Shown here piece after piece: positions 31,029 through 39,037 of a stretch of DNA of 48,645 nt (position 1 is the first letter of the stretch; each line of letters begins with the position of its first letter). The translations under genes and the position numbers were made by a program. The stretch comes from a virus. The notes beneath the pieces were generated by a model. It worked only from the letters and a program-made list of their open reading frames with translations. It did not search any database and was not told the origin of the DNA. The stretch lies in the IMG/VR virus record IMGVR_UViG_3300006793_000054, positions 1 through 48,645 of that record; one strand, given 5' to 3'.

Positions 31029-32135
31029 TTAATCTCCTTGGTTTATAGTGATACTAGAATTTCCTCCTCCATTAATGACAAGCTGTGTCCCCTTCCCATT
31101 CTGGACTAAGAGTACCGTGTACCCTCCGTCTCTATCTAAATCTAAACGGACAGTATCTTCTAAAACTTTATAGAAAGTTAGCACATTGTCTGTTAAGAAA
31201 GTATTTATTTGTGTGTTAGAATCAAAGCCCAACTGAGTACCTTTTAAATTTATATCTGTTCGTAGTAAAGATTCTGTTTGGTCTAGCTCATTTACATCTT
31301 CTATAATATCTAGTAAGTCTTCAAGAAAATTAACATCAAGATAATTGACATCTAATTCTGTAAACTCTAAATCGTCTTCAGCTAAATAGTCTACTTCTAA
31401 ATCATCAAACTCAAGGAAGTCAACATCCAAAACATTAGTATTACTAGTTCCATCTTGTCTTTCATTTTGTTTTACTTCTCTTGGTGCATTTACTATTAGC
31501 ATGTTATCAATTAACTCAAGTGTTAAGTCAAGGATAACAGGGTTGGTTGGTTTGGCTTCATACATAGAAACCGTAGTAGCTTGGTAAGGTTTGTTAAGAA
31601 CCACTTGTCCCATAGCTGTTACAACAACAATCTCTCCACTTGGAAGACCGTTATCGTCTGGTAATAATATAACTAAACTCCTACCGATTTCATCTACAGT
31701 TACAGTAAAATCAGTACCACGAATACCTATCGTAGCACTAGGAGTTTTTATAAATATATTTTGTTTGTCTACAGTTGCTAGTTTTCCTGTGATAAATCTT
31801 GCAGTACCACTAGCAAACTCTAGAGCCATCTTCGATTTGGAAGGGTCAGGGTCGTATATAAACTCATCTATGATAAGTTCAGAGTGTTCAGTCAATCTAA
31901 CCTGACTGTCATCTAAAAAAGTAATGCCTATTCTTCCATTAGAAGTTTGAACATTATCATAACTATTTATATCAAGAGCTAAAGAAGCTATATAATCTTT
32001 ATCTCTTACTACCCTGCCCGACCCTTTAAGTTCTGTTATGTTGCCTATATTAGCAACCGACTGAACTGCCGCCATCGTTTTGAATGACACAGACAGTACC
32101 ACCAGAACCAGTACTAAGTATTTTAAGCCAGTCAT
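31029..32135 (-). CDS. Secreted FecR-domain protein with acidic repeat and curlin-like end
   Basis: The 368-aa product has a signal peptide (residues 1-23, hydrophobic core YLVLVLVVLSVSF, cleavage after MAA). A FecR domain follows at about 40-165 (VQTSNGRIGITFLDDSQVRL, then ATIGIRGTDFTV). Residues of about 225-285 form an acidic Leu/Asp repeat (VDFLEFDDLEVDYLAEDDLE). The last residues, GGGNSSITINQGD, match the Gly-x-x-Asn-(5)-Gln pattern of curlin repeats. FecR domains usually bind partners in the periplasm or at the surface and often occur beside CHASE2 cyclases. The tail suggests contact with the curlin-like protein. The start overlaps that gene by 86 bases; the signal peptide supports this start rather than the Met at residue 21. 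Confidence 0.82.
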   Translation of the reverse strand: MTGLKYLVLVLVVLSVSFKTMAAVQSVANIGNITELKGSGRVVRDKDYIASLALDINSYDNVQTSNGRIGITFLDDSQVRLTEHSELIIDEFIYDPDPSKSKMALEFASGTARFITGKLATVDKQNIFIKTPSATIGIRGTDFTVTVDEIGRSLVILLPDDNGLPSGEIVVVTAMGQVVLNKPYQATTVSMYEAKPTNPVILDLTLELIDNMLIVNAPREVKQNERQDGTSNTNVLDVDFLEFDDLEVDYLAEDDLEFTELDVNYLDVNFLEDLLDIIEDVNELDQTESLLRTDINLKGTQLGFDSNTQINTFLTDNVLTFYKVLEDTVRLDLDRDGGYTVLLVQNGKGTQLVINGGGNSSITINQGD

Positions 32136-32760
32136 TATCTTTTGTACTCATTTGATTGATGTTAAAAGTTCTACTACTACCTGTTTGGTCAAGGTAGAAA
32201 TATCCTCCTGCATAACCTTGCCCATCAAAGTTTACAGTGTTGGAATCTCCATCAATATCCATGTAGTTTGTTGCTCCATCATAATCTATATCAGCATTAA
32301 TAGTGTTACTATCACCATTAATAATCCAATCTAAATCAGTATTACTTGACATAGAAGCTGTTGCTAAGTCTAGTGTAAATGTATTACTACTACCTGTAGC
32401 TTGCACATTTACATTTGAACCATCTGCTCCATATGTATTAGAAGGGTCTACTTGAATAGTAAACGCATTACTGCTACCATCAAAATTAAAATACCCTGTA
32501 AAGTTATCAGCCCATATATCACCTAGAAATTTATTAGTATCTCCTATTTGATTTACGTCAAGCGTCATTGTACCACCGTCTAAATCGAAAGGAGTCATTG
32601 AACCTGCGGAAGATAGTAATCCCCCTATTAAGTTAGCTGAACCTAACTGTTCTAAATCTAGATTAGCAGTAGCTCCACTCTGCTCTACAAAAATCTCGTT
32701 GTCTGCGGCAAAAGTAAGTGATGACAGTATGCCTAATATTATTATTATTATTTTATTCAT
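32050..32760 (-). CDS. Curlin-like secreted repeat protein (putative amyloid subunit)
   Basis: The 236-aa protein has a signal peptide (MNKIIIIILGILSSLTFAAD). About seven degenerate repeats of 20-30 residues follow, built on Gly-[SD]-[ST]-Asn-x-hydrophobic-x-[Asn/Asp/Gln], such as GSSNAFTIQVD, GSSNTFTLDLA, GDSNTINADID, GDSNTVNFDGQG and GSSRTFNINQM. This is the logic of CsgA/CsgB strand-turn-strand repeats, where Asn and Gln ladders hold the amyloid together, though here Asp is more frequent. Two Cys (224 and 236) lie at the end and could form a disulfide. It lies directly behind csgG, overlapping by eight bases, as expected for a substrate of that pore. The family is likely but divergent. Confidence 0.75.
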   Translation of the reverse strand: MNKIIIIILGILSSLTFAADNEIFVEQSGATANLDLEQLGSANLIGGLLSSAGSMTPFDLDGGTMTLDVNQIGDTNKFLGDIWADNFTGYFNFDGSSNAFTIQVDPSNTYGADGSNVNVQATGSSNTFTLDLATASMSSNTDLDWIINGDSNTINADIDYDGATNYMDIDGDSNTVNFDGQGYAGGYFYLDQTGSSRTFNINQMSTKDNDWLKILSTGSGGTVCVIQNDGGSSVGC

Positions 32761-33550
32761 ATTCCCAATAGCCTCTATCTATTCCTATATGTATTATATT
32801 TAAAACCCCAGTCTCTATTGCCTTTTGTAAAGCTATAGAAACACTCTCATTCTCAGCAACACCACCTTCTATTTCTACTAGTTCAGTGCCAGTTTCAATA
32901 AAACGAAATATATCCTGAGAAATGCTTGTGGATAAAATACTTTTAGATACTAAAGTTTCTGTAAGTACTTCACCAGTTGATACCGATACTAATCTTAATG
33001 ATATGGTTACAGTATCTTCTCTATAAGATTTACTATTTCCAATCCCTAAGTACCTAGCTCCGATACCTCCAGATTGCAGATTAGCCTCGTAACTAATCAC
33101 GCCTCCTTGAACTAAAAGCCCTGCAAAAAGTAAGGGCTTTAACTTATTATCTTCTTCAAATTCTTTACGAGTGCTTCTAATAAGCTGTCGTTCTTTTGTA
33201 AGGTCATCAAGACCTACACGTTCTACGACCCTAAAGAAATTACCATTAGCTGTGTGCTTAAAAGCCCTAATTAAAAATGCTTCAGGTGCTTGCGTAACTG
33301 CTGTACTAAACAAAGCAAACGTACTGTTGCTTCTTCGTTGCCCTGTCAAGTCTTTAAAACTATTGGGGTATACAGCTATGGTAGGTTTATTCTTAGCGGC
33401 AGGTAGATTCTTTAATACTGTGGATTGTAAATCTAGGGTTGAGGTGGGTTGTATTTTCTTGGTTAAAAATAAATCGTCATTAGCCTCAAAGACTGCACAA
33501 CTAGAAAGTAAAAGTACCGATAGGCAAAGTAATAGTCGTAGTTTCTCCAT
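32753..33550 (-). CDS. csgG: CsgG outer-membrane curli secretion pore
   Basis: CsgG is a lipoprotein that forms a nonameric beta-barrel channel exporting curli subunits. This 265-aa copy (E. coli 277 aa) has a lipobox with Cys18 (LLLSSCAVF). It has the family core FSTAVTQAPEAFLIRAFKHT, then ERQLIRSTRKEF, SGGIGARYLGIG at 160-171, LVSVSTGEVL, SQDIFRFIE and the conserved end AIETGVLNIIHIGIDRGYW. Aligning on FSTAV, the constriction residues Tyr51, Asn55 and Phe56 of mature E. coli CsgG correspond to Ser76, Leu80 and Phe81 here. It overlaps csgF by 50 bases. The assignment is strong; the pore change is by-eye alignment. Confidence 0.95.
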   Translation of the reverse strand: MEKLRLLLCLSVLLLSSCAVFEANDDLFLTKKIQPTSTLDLQSTVLKNLPAAKNKPTIAVYPNSFKDLTGQRRSNSTFALFSTAVTQAPEAFLIRAFKHTANGNFFRVVERVGLDDLTKERQLIRSTRKEFEEDNKLKPLLFAGLLVQGGVISYEANLQSGGIGARYLGIGNSKSYREDTVTISLRLVSVSTGEVLTETLVSKSILSTSISQDIFRFIETGTELVEIEGGVAENESVSIALQKAIETGVLNIIHIGIDRGYWEYE

Positions 33551-34001
33551 TTGAATCCGTTATCGTTAATGTTATATATACACCGTCACTTGAATAAGTA
33601 ATAGTATTACCTTCTAATTCTATAGTCCCTTCTGTACTAGGATTTTCTCCGAATAAATTTTCAACCAACTGTCGTGATAACTGTGCATAAATCCTAGACT
33701 CTAAGTTACGTACAAACCTAGCAAGTGTAGTGTTCTCTTTGTCCCTAGCAATTTCATCTTGCAAAGCTTTTATCTCTGCTTTAAGACTAAGCTTTCTTGA
33801 ATGCTCTTGGTTCTCTATTGTTAAATAATGTGAGCTAGTATTGTTCCCATTAAAGCTAGGGCTTTTAAATTTAAATACTACCTCATCAGCCAGTGTATAA
33901 CCTGACCAAAAAACCACCGACATACCCCAAAAGAAAATACAGAACATACAATTACGTTCTGCCTTATGGCTTCTGAATGTGGGCTTTAACTTCAATTTCA
34001 T
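33501..34001 (-). CDS. csgF: CsgF curli assembly factor
   Basis: CsgF plugs into the outer face of CsgG and anchors the nucleator at the surface. The 166-aa protein (E. coli 138 aa) has a long basic start and a hydrophobic signal core (MFCIFFWGMSVVFWSGYTLA, likely cleavage before Asp39). The family signature follows at 43-53 (FKFKSPSFNGN), equivalent to FRNPNFGGNP in E. coli. This is the segment that enters the CsgG pore. A helical middle and a C-terminal beta part (ITYSSDGVYITLTITDSNGE) resemble E. coli [28 protein letters not shown] lies seven bases before the start. It begins the accessory block, two bases behind the lysis gene. Confidence 0.9.
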   Translation of the reverse strand: MKLKLKPTFRSHKAERNCMFCIFFWGMSVVFWSGYTLADEVVFKFKSPSFNGNNTSSHYLTIENQEHSRKLSLKAEIKALQDEIARDKENTTLARFVRNLESRIYAQLSRQLVENLFGENPSTEGTIELEGNTITYSSDGVYITLTITDSNGETTTITLPIGTFTF

Positions 34002-34003
34002 TT

Positions 34004-34354
34004 CTAATCTTTCCTCTGGTCTTCTCTATCAGCTTTCGCTATTTCTTCTGGGTTAATTAAGTTGGGTACTCCTAGTAATGTTTTAAGTAGTACATCTTGG
34101 CGTATGGATTGATTATCTAAAGCCCTTATCCTATCAATTAATGATACGATAATACCATATTGGCTGTCGAGTTTTGTAGATACTCTTTCTTCCATAGTAT
34201 CTAAACTTGTTTGAACTTTGTCATCTAGCGTGTCTAACTTAGTTTCCATGCCGTCAATAATTCTGTTAATTAACTTTGACACAAACCAGCCTAAACCCAT
34301 TGCGGCGGCAATAGGGAATCCGACTTCTGTTATAAAGGTTACTGCTTCAGACAT
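34004..34354 (-). CDS. Membrane/coiled-coil protein, possible holin partner, 116 aa
   Basis: One N-terminal membrane segment (FPIAAAMGLGWFVSKLINRI) is followed by a long charged coiled coil (MDGMETKLD-type heptads through about residue 75). This resembles BhlA/UviB-type small holin or antiholin proteins. It starts at the last base of the 3TM holin gene and precedes csgF by two bases. An alternative is a spanin-like or scaffold role in the inner membrane; no Rz/Rz1 pair is otherwise seen. Confidence 0.6.
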   Translation of the reverse strand: MSEAVTFITEVGFPIAAAMGLGWFVSKLINRIIDGMETKLDTLDDKVQTSLDTMEERVSTKLDSQYGIIVSLIDRIRALDNQSIRQDVLLKTLLGVPNLINPEEIAKADREDQRKD

Positions 34355-34827
34355 TATTCTTTAGGGGTATGTGATGCTCCAAAATAAAAACTAATGACGG
34401 CACTAGCTAATCCACCAAGATAACCTAGTACTAAGTTAATAAGAGCTTCGGAGTTTTGTTCTGGGGGTTGTAAAGTAACAAGGAATATATATCCCATAAA
34501 TCCTCCTACAACTGTAATGCCCATTATCCTAGCTGTCCAATCCTTTGAGAACTTTCCACGAGCATCCTGCTTGTCTTCAGTTTCTAATTTAAATACATCT
34601 ACGTCCAGCTCTTTCATCTGGATTTCAAAAGCATTCTCAGCTTTCTTAAGTTCTAGCATTTGTTCAGGTGTTGCTTCTGCTACAGCCTTCTCAATTGCTT
34701 TAGGGGTGTTGGGACAACCAAGTACATCAGCTATCATGTTTGCCGCCATACCACCCATAGGACCGCCTAACGCAGTCCCTAATGTAGGAGCTACTGCTCC
34801 CACTATGTTCTTCAATAAGTTCTTCAT
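34354..34827 (-). CDS. Holin, 3TM family (GTA-holin-like)
   Basis: The 157-aa protein has a Gly-rich, weakly hydrophobic start (IVGAVAPTLGTALGGPMGGM), a charged helical middle and two clear membrane segments near the end (IMGITVVGGFMGYIFLVTL and LINLVLGYLGGLASAVISFY). This layout matches the family known as holin of 3TMs for gene-transfer-agent release. It overlaps the lysozyme gene by four bases, which fits a lysis pair: the holin lets the signal-less lysozyme reach the cell wall. Confidence 0.8.
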   Translation of the reverse strand: MKNLLKNIVGAVAPTLGTALGGPMGGMAANMIADVLGCPNTPKAIEKAVAEATPEQMLELKKAENAFEIQMKELDVDVFKLETEDKQDARGKFSKDWTARIMGITVVGGFMGYIFLVTLQPPEQNSEALINLVLGYLGGLASAVISFYFGASHTPKE

Positions 34828-35279
34828 TCGGCTACCCCTAGTACCATTAATTGTAATTCTCTACTACGTCCACCGACCTGATTAAACCAACGACTGTCTT
34901 CCATTTCAACAGCCATCTGTTTCCAGTCTCCTTCCTTACAAGCTTTAAACATATTCTTAAACTTTGCAAGTCTTGTGCCACCTAAGTTAAAACACATGTT
35001 GACTAAGACATGTTGTATTGGCTCTGGTAATCTATTAAAAGAAGGTACAGTACCATAGATATGTATTGTTTCTCTATAATGTTTATCAAAGTCATCTGCG
35101 AAATATAAGTCTACTACTTCTTGTGTTACAGGCTTTCCTACTTCCCAAGTATATTCAGGGTCTTCTGGTTGACACAGGTGTCCTATGCCTAGAGTTTTAT
35201 ACCCTAAACTATCTTCATAGATTTTTAATACCTCACCTTCGTGCCTTGTTATTTGTTGTTTACATTCTTCTATATTCAT
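34824..35279 (-). CDS. Endolysin, T4-lysozyme family (GH24)
   Basis: This 151-aa enzyme cleaves the glycan chains of peptidoglycan. The catalytic triad of T4 lysozyme (Glu11, Asp20, Thr26) is matched exactly in spacing by Glu14, Asp23 and Thr29 (HEGEVLKIYEDSLGYKTLGI), followed by GHL. The C-terminal helical lobe holds VLVNMCFNLGG and SRWFNQVGGRSRELQLM, as in the family. It has no signal peptide or anchor, so export needs the adjacent holin. It shares four bases with the 1253-aa gene upstream. Confidence 0.95.
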   Translation of the reverse strand: MNIEECKQQITRHEGEVLKIYEDSLGYKTLGIGHLCQPEDPEYTWEVGKPVTQEVVDLYFADDFDKHYRETIHIYGTVPSFNRLPEPIQHVLVNMCFNLGGTRLAKFKNMFKACKEGDWKQMAVEMEDSRWFNQVGGRSRELQLMVLGVAE

Positions 35280-38200
35280 AATCCTAGTCCTTTCATTTGA
35301 GATTTTAACTCTCTATCTTCCAAATCTTGTACTGCTTCTGAGGATGCGTTAAACGGTAATCCTGTCTGTCTGTTAATCATTTCGTCTGGTTCGTCTTTTA
35401 CATTAGGTACATTAGTAACGATACCGCCTCTTGCATAACCATAAGATGATTTAAACTCTTCTACTTTATCAGTAGAATCTTTATCCATTTCTCTAGCTTT
35501 TTTACGTAATGCTTTTTTAGTTCCTTTACCTGCTATTAAATCATACGCAGAATATCCTGGTGCATTAGTAGCGACTAATTCCCACCAACCTTTTCTATAT
35601 AATACACTATCAATTAAATCTTGAGGAACAGGTCCTGCAAAAGTTTTAAATAATGCAGTTATATCTCCTGCATTTCTACGTTGTTCACCACCATATTTTT
35701 GTGCATATTCAAAAGGACCAAGACCACCCCATCTACGAACAGCTTCTACTCCTAATTCATTCCACTCTCTTTTTTTTCCAGTTTCTCTATCTACTAAGTT
35801 TTCACCACCGCTTCTTAAAACATTCATATGATGGGCTACAGTAGTCATTAAAACACCAGTTGCTAAAGCTTTAGGAGTTGCTTGAAATGAACTAAGTTTT
35901 CCTGTTTTACCAAACTGTTTAAAGTCAGTAGCTACTTCGTTTGAAAATCTTTTAAGTACTGTATTTGTAAACACTGTAGGATATCCTGCAAACTGCACTA
36001 ATAACTGTGCTGTAGGTGTTGACATCCATAAAGGTCTATTAGCTTCTGCAGAACTTGGATTTAAAATAATTTCTTTTACAAATCTATTAGCTCCTGATGT
36101 ATAGCTTTCATTATAAAAAGGTAAGTCTCTAGCTAATTTGTCATCAAAGACACCATCCTTTAAAGAATTTCTATACCAAGAAACAGCTTCATCTGCATTA
36201 ATACCTAAGTCTCCTAGCTGTTCAGTAAGGTATTTTTGTTTACCTTTACTTAATCCACCGTTAGAAAGTGTTTCAGCATTTTGTCTTATTAATCTTTTAC
36301 CTGATGTAAATGATGCAAGTTGCACAGCCTTAGTCCACTGTGTAAGTAAATTAACTTTAAAGAATCCGTTTTGAATTTTTTTAGCAAGTGCAGAATGTAA
36401 TCCTTCACCTGCTAAACCTTCAAGTCTTTCTTGTACTGCTTGCTCTAAAGCCAATCCAGTTTGATATAACTCTGACCATTCATCATCTTTTAAACTACTT
36501 TTAAATGTCATACCTAAAAACTTTTCATCAGATATATCAGAGACTTCTTTACCTCTATTTCTACGTATACCTTTAATAACTCTAAACATTATATCATTAG
36601 TTTCTTTACGTATAGAGTTACCAATATCATATGCTACATTTAAAGTATCTCCTTTACGTGCTCTAGCTAATAACAACATAGGTTCGGTAACACTAGAAAC
36701 TGTAGCCAAAGGTAAGTGGGCTAACTGCTGTGAAATTTTAAGAATGTCTGATGTAGTTCTTGCAAATGCAGTTTTTTTAAGTGGGTCTTCTCTAAAAGTT
36801 TCAATGCCTGTAATTCTTTGATACATAGTACGTAGTTTTTCTTGTACTAGTTGTGCCTCATTTTCATCAATACCATTAGCTTTTAATTCTTCTCTAATAG
36901 GTTTAAGATATTCATCATAAAATTCAGTTTCATTCCTACCAAAAAACTTAGCTCTTTCTATTGAACGAGCAGAGTTGCTGAAATAACCTTCTAAAATTGT
37001 TTGTAAATTATTTTCTAAAACAAAATCAATTTCATTATCTTTTAAATTTGTAAATCTTCTAGCTTGTAATTGACCATTAGAAGCACCTGTGAATTTATCT
37101 TTCTTCATCATTTTAATATCAAAAGGTGTCCATCTTTCTTCTAACATATCATCAACAATTTTTTCAGCCTTTGCTTGTTGTGCGGCTAATGCTTGTTCAG
37201 GTGTAGCATCTTCTAGCCATCTAGTTCCATCTGCTCTAGCTTTTACTCCTTGTTCCTCTAAAAAGTCTCTGCCAAAAACATTCATATCTATACCCAAGGC
37301 ATCTTGTTTTTTACCTTTAATTAAATCGCCATCTTCTGTTCTAATTGTAATTTCATCTACATTATTCATAGGGTCAGCGTGTTTAGCGGCAATTATTTTT
37401 TCTTCAAAAGCTTTTCGATTTTCTTTTAATTTACTATAATTAAACAAACGAGGCATATAACCTCCTAAGTTTTGTGTACCTATTTTAAATAATTTAGCTT
37501 CATTTAAATCATTAAATGTATCATCTAATAAATTTCTAACACCACCTGTACCATCATAAATAATTTCTCCTTTCTTTAGTGTACCACCATAAGATAAAGC
37601 AAGTTCATCAGTTACTTCAACACCATTATGTTTTAATCCAACTAAATCACCAATAAATTTTTTGTTTGGGTCGGAAGATGGTATAGCTACTACATCTTTA
37701 TCACGCAATAAAGTTATTAAAGATACATTATCTTTGTTACTTAATAAAGCATCCTTACCTGTTTTATTTAAAACACCTAATGATTTAGCTAAACCAAAAT
37801 TATATAGTCCAGTTCTTTCTCCTAAAGCTAATCCATAAGATTTTGCTTTAACTAAAAATTCTCCTTTACTAGTTAATGTAGTATCAAAGTCATAACGAAC
37901 TTTAGCTAATAACTCTTTTAATTTAGGGGAGCTATCTACATATTGTAAGAAACGTGTAGTGGGTTTACCAACAGTATTAGCAATAGCTTTATCTTTTGCT
38001 TTTTTTGTAGAATTAATAAACCTATCAAGATTATAATTTTCAAATACTTTGTTTCTTAAATCTTGAAACTTACTAGTTTTAATAATGTCATCTTCATTAC
38101 TAAATTTAAATTCCATTTCTTTATGTGTTTCTGGCATTTCTGTTACTGATACATCATCTACATCTTTATTACCAGAAGGAGCACTAGATTTTTTAGGACC

Positions 38201-39037
38201 TTTATAAGTAGCATATTTCATACCACCACCTATAACTCCACCTGCAACACCTCCTAATAAAGCACTTGCACCTACGCTACCTAAATCAAAATCCTCGGCT
38301 AATCCTAAATCTATATCTATATCTTGTAAAAAATAATTATGTAGCCCTCCCCATGCCATGCCTTCAGCACCAGTAAACAACGCAACATTTCTTGTTGCTT
38401 GACCCCTCGTAAGTTGTTTAGCTGTTTCTTTAGCGGCTTTTTCTCCAACTTCACTTGCAAGCTTACGTTTTACTCCTTGCTGTGCGGCTACTCCTAAACT
38501 ACCCCTAACTCCTAAAGTAGTACCACCACTAGGAATTGCAAACAAAGCAGTTACTATATTTAAAGGGTCAAGAATTATGTCTCCAGTAATATTTGTAATA
38601 GCTTGGAATCTTTCTTTAAAACTATTTATTTCTGCATTATCAAATTGTTCTCTTAAATAAACATAATCTTTTTTTTGTTCTTCTGTCCAGTTACCTGTTT
38701 GAGCAGAACGAACCATAGCAGAACTTAAACTATAATCAGAGTCCCTAAGATATTCAAAAATATCTTCATTAGCTTCTATGCCCTGTAAAAAACGTGAAGC
38801 TCTATTATCAAATTCAGGGTCATTACGTAAGTCTTGTAAGCTTCTTTTTTTAGATGTTGTTAAAGAAGGTAGTTCATAATCTTCTTCTTGTTCTAAAGGG
38901 TCAACTATAATTTCATCATAGCCTTCAATTTTACCATACGACATTGATTCAGGAGTATATAAAAAATCATCTTCTTCTTTAGAAGAGTTTTGTTCAGGAC
39001 TCATTTGTTGTAAATATAATTCAAATTCTGTTGGCAT
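35276..39037 (-). CDS. Large internal virion protein, 1253 aa
   Basis: The protein starts MPTEFELYLQQMSPEQNSSK and has an acidic N-terminus, a possible hydrophobic Gly/Ala segment around 250-275 (LGSVGASALLGGVAGGVIGG), and a long helical body. The C-terminal part (PLWMSTPTAQLLVQFAGYPT, then VFTNTVLKRFSNEVATDFKQ) resembles the ends of giant podovirus virion proteins thought to be ejected with the DNA. Its position before the lysis genes and after other internal-protein genes is like T7 gp16. No transglycosylase Glu motif is obvious to me. The role, forming the DNA ejection conduit or pilot, is inferred. Confidence 0.72.
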   Translation of the reverse strand: MPTEFELYLQQMSPEQNSSKEEDDFLYTPESMSYGKIEGYDEIIVDPLEQEEDYELPSLTTSKKRSLQDLRNDPEFDNRASRFLQGIEANEDIFEYLRDSDYSLSSAMVRSAQTGNWTEEQKKDYVYLREQFDNAEINSFKERFQAITNITGDIILDPLNIVTALFAIPSGGTTLGVRGSLGVAAQQGVKRKLASEVGEKAAKETAKQLTRGQATRNVALFTGAEGMAWGGLHNYFLQDIDIDLGLAEDFDLGSVGASALLGGVAGGVIGGGMKYATYKGPKKSSAPSGNKDVDDVSVTEMPETHKEMEFKFSNEDDIIKTSKFQDLRNKVFENYNLDRFINSTKKAKDKAIANTVGKPTTRFLQYVDSSPKLKELLAKVRYDFDTTLTSKGEFLVKAKSYGLALGERTGLYNFGLAKSLGVLNKTGKDALLSNKDNVSLITLLRDKDVVAIPSSDPNKKFIGDLVGLKHNGVEVTDELALSYGGTLKKGEIIYDGTGGVRNLLDDTFNDLNEAKLFKIGTQNLGGYMPRLFNYSKLKENRKAFEEKIIAAKHADPMNNVDEITIRTEDGDLIKGKKQDALGIDMNVFGRDFLEEQGVKARADGTRWLEDATPEQALAAQQAKAEKIVDDMLEERWTPFDIKMMKKDKFTGASNGQLQARRFTNLKDNEIDFVLENNLQTILEGYFSNSARSIERAKFFGRNETEFYDEYLKPIREELKANGIDENEAQLVQEKLRTMYQRITGIETFREDPLKKTAFARTTSDILKISQQLAHLPLATVSSVTEPMLLLARARKGDTLNVAYDIGNSIRKETNDIMFRVIKGIRRNRGKEVSDISDEKFLGMTFKSSLKDDEWSELYQTGLALEQAVQERLEGLAGEGLHSALAKKIQNGFFKVNLLTQWTKAVQLASFTSGKRLIRQNAETLSNGGLSKGKQKYLTEQLGDLGINADEAVSWYRNSLKDGVFDDKLARDLPFYNESYTSGANRFVKEIILNPSSAEANRPLWMSTPTAQLLVQFAGYPTVFTNTVLKRFSNEVATDFKQFGKTGKLSSFQATPKALATGVLMTTVAHHMNVLRSGGENLVDRETGKKREWNELGVEAVRRWGGLGPFEYAQKYGGEQRRNAGDITALFKTFAGPVPQDLIDSVLYRKGWWELVATNAPGYSAYDLIAGKGTKKALRKKAREMDKDSTDKVEEFKSSYGYARGGIVTNVPNVKDEPDEMINRQTGLPFNASSEAVQDLEDRELKSQMKGLGL

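Noticed and set aside
29221-34001. The curli/cyclase block as bacterial contamination or a prophage junction
   Set aside because: The genes run in the same direction, overlap one another and join the holin gene set with gaps of no more than two bases on one side and the early operon on the other, which fits a true phage operon; read mapping could still test this.
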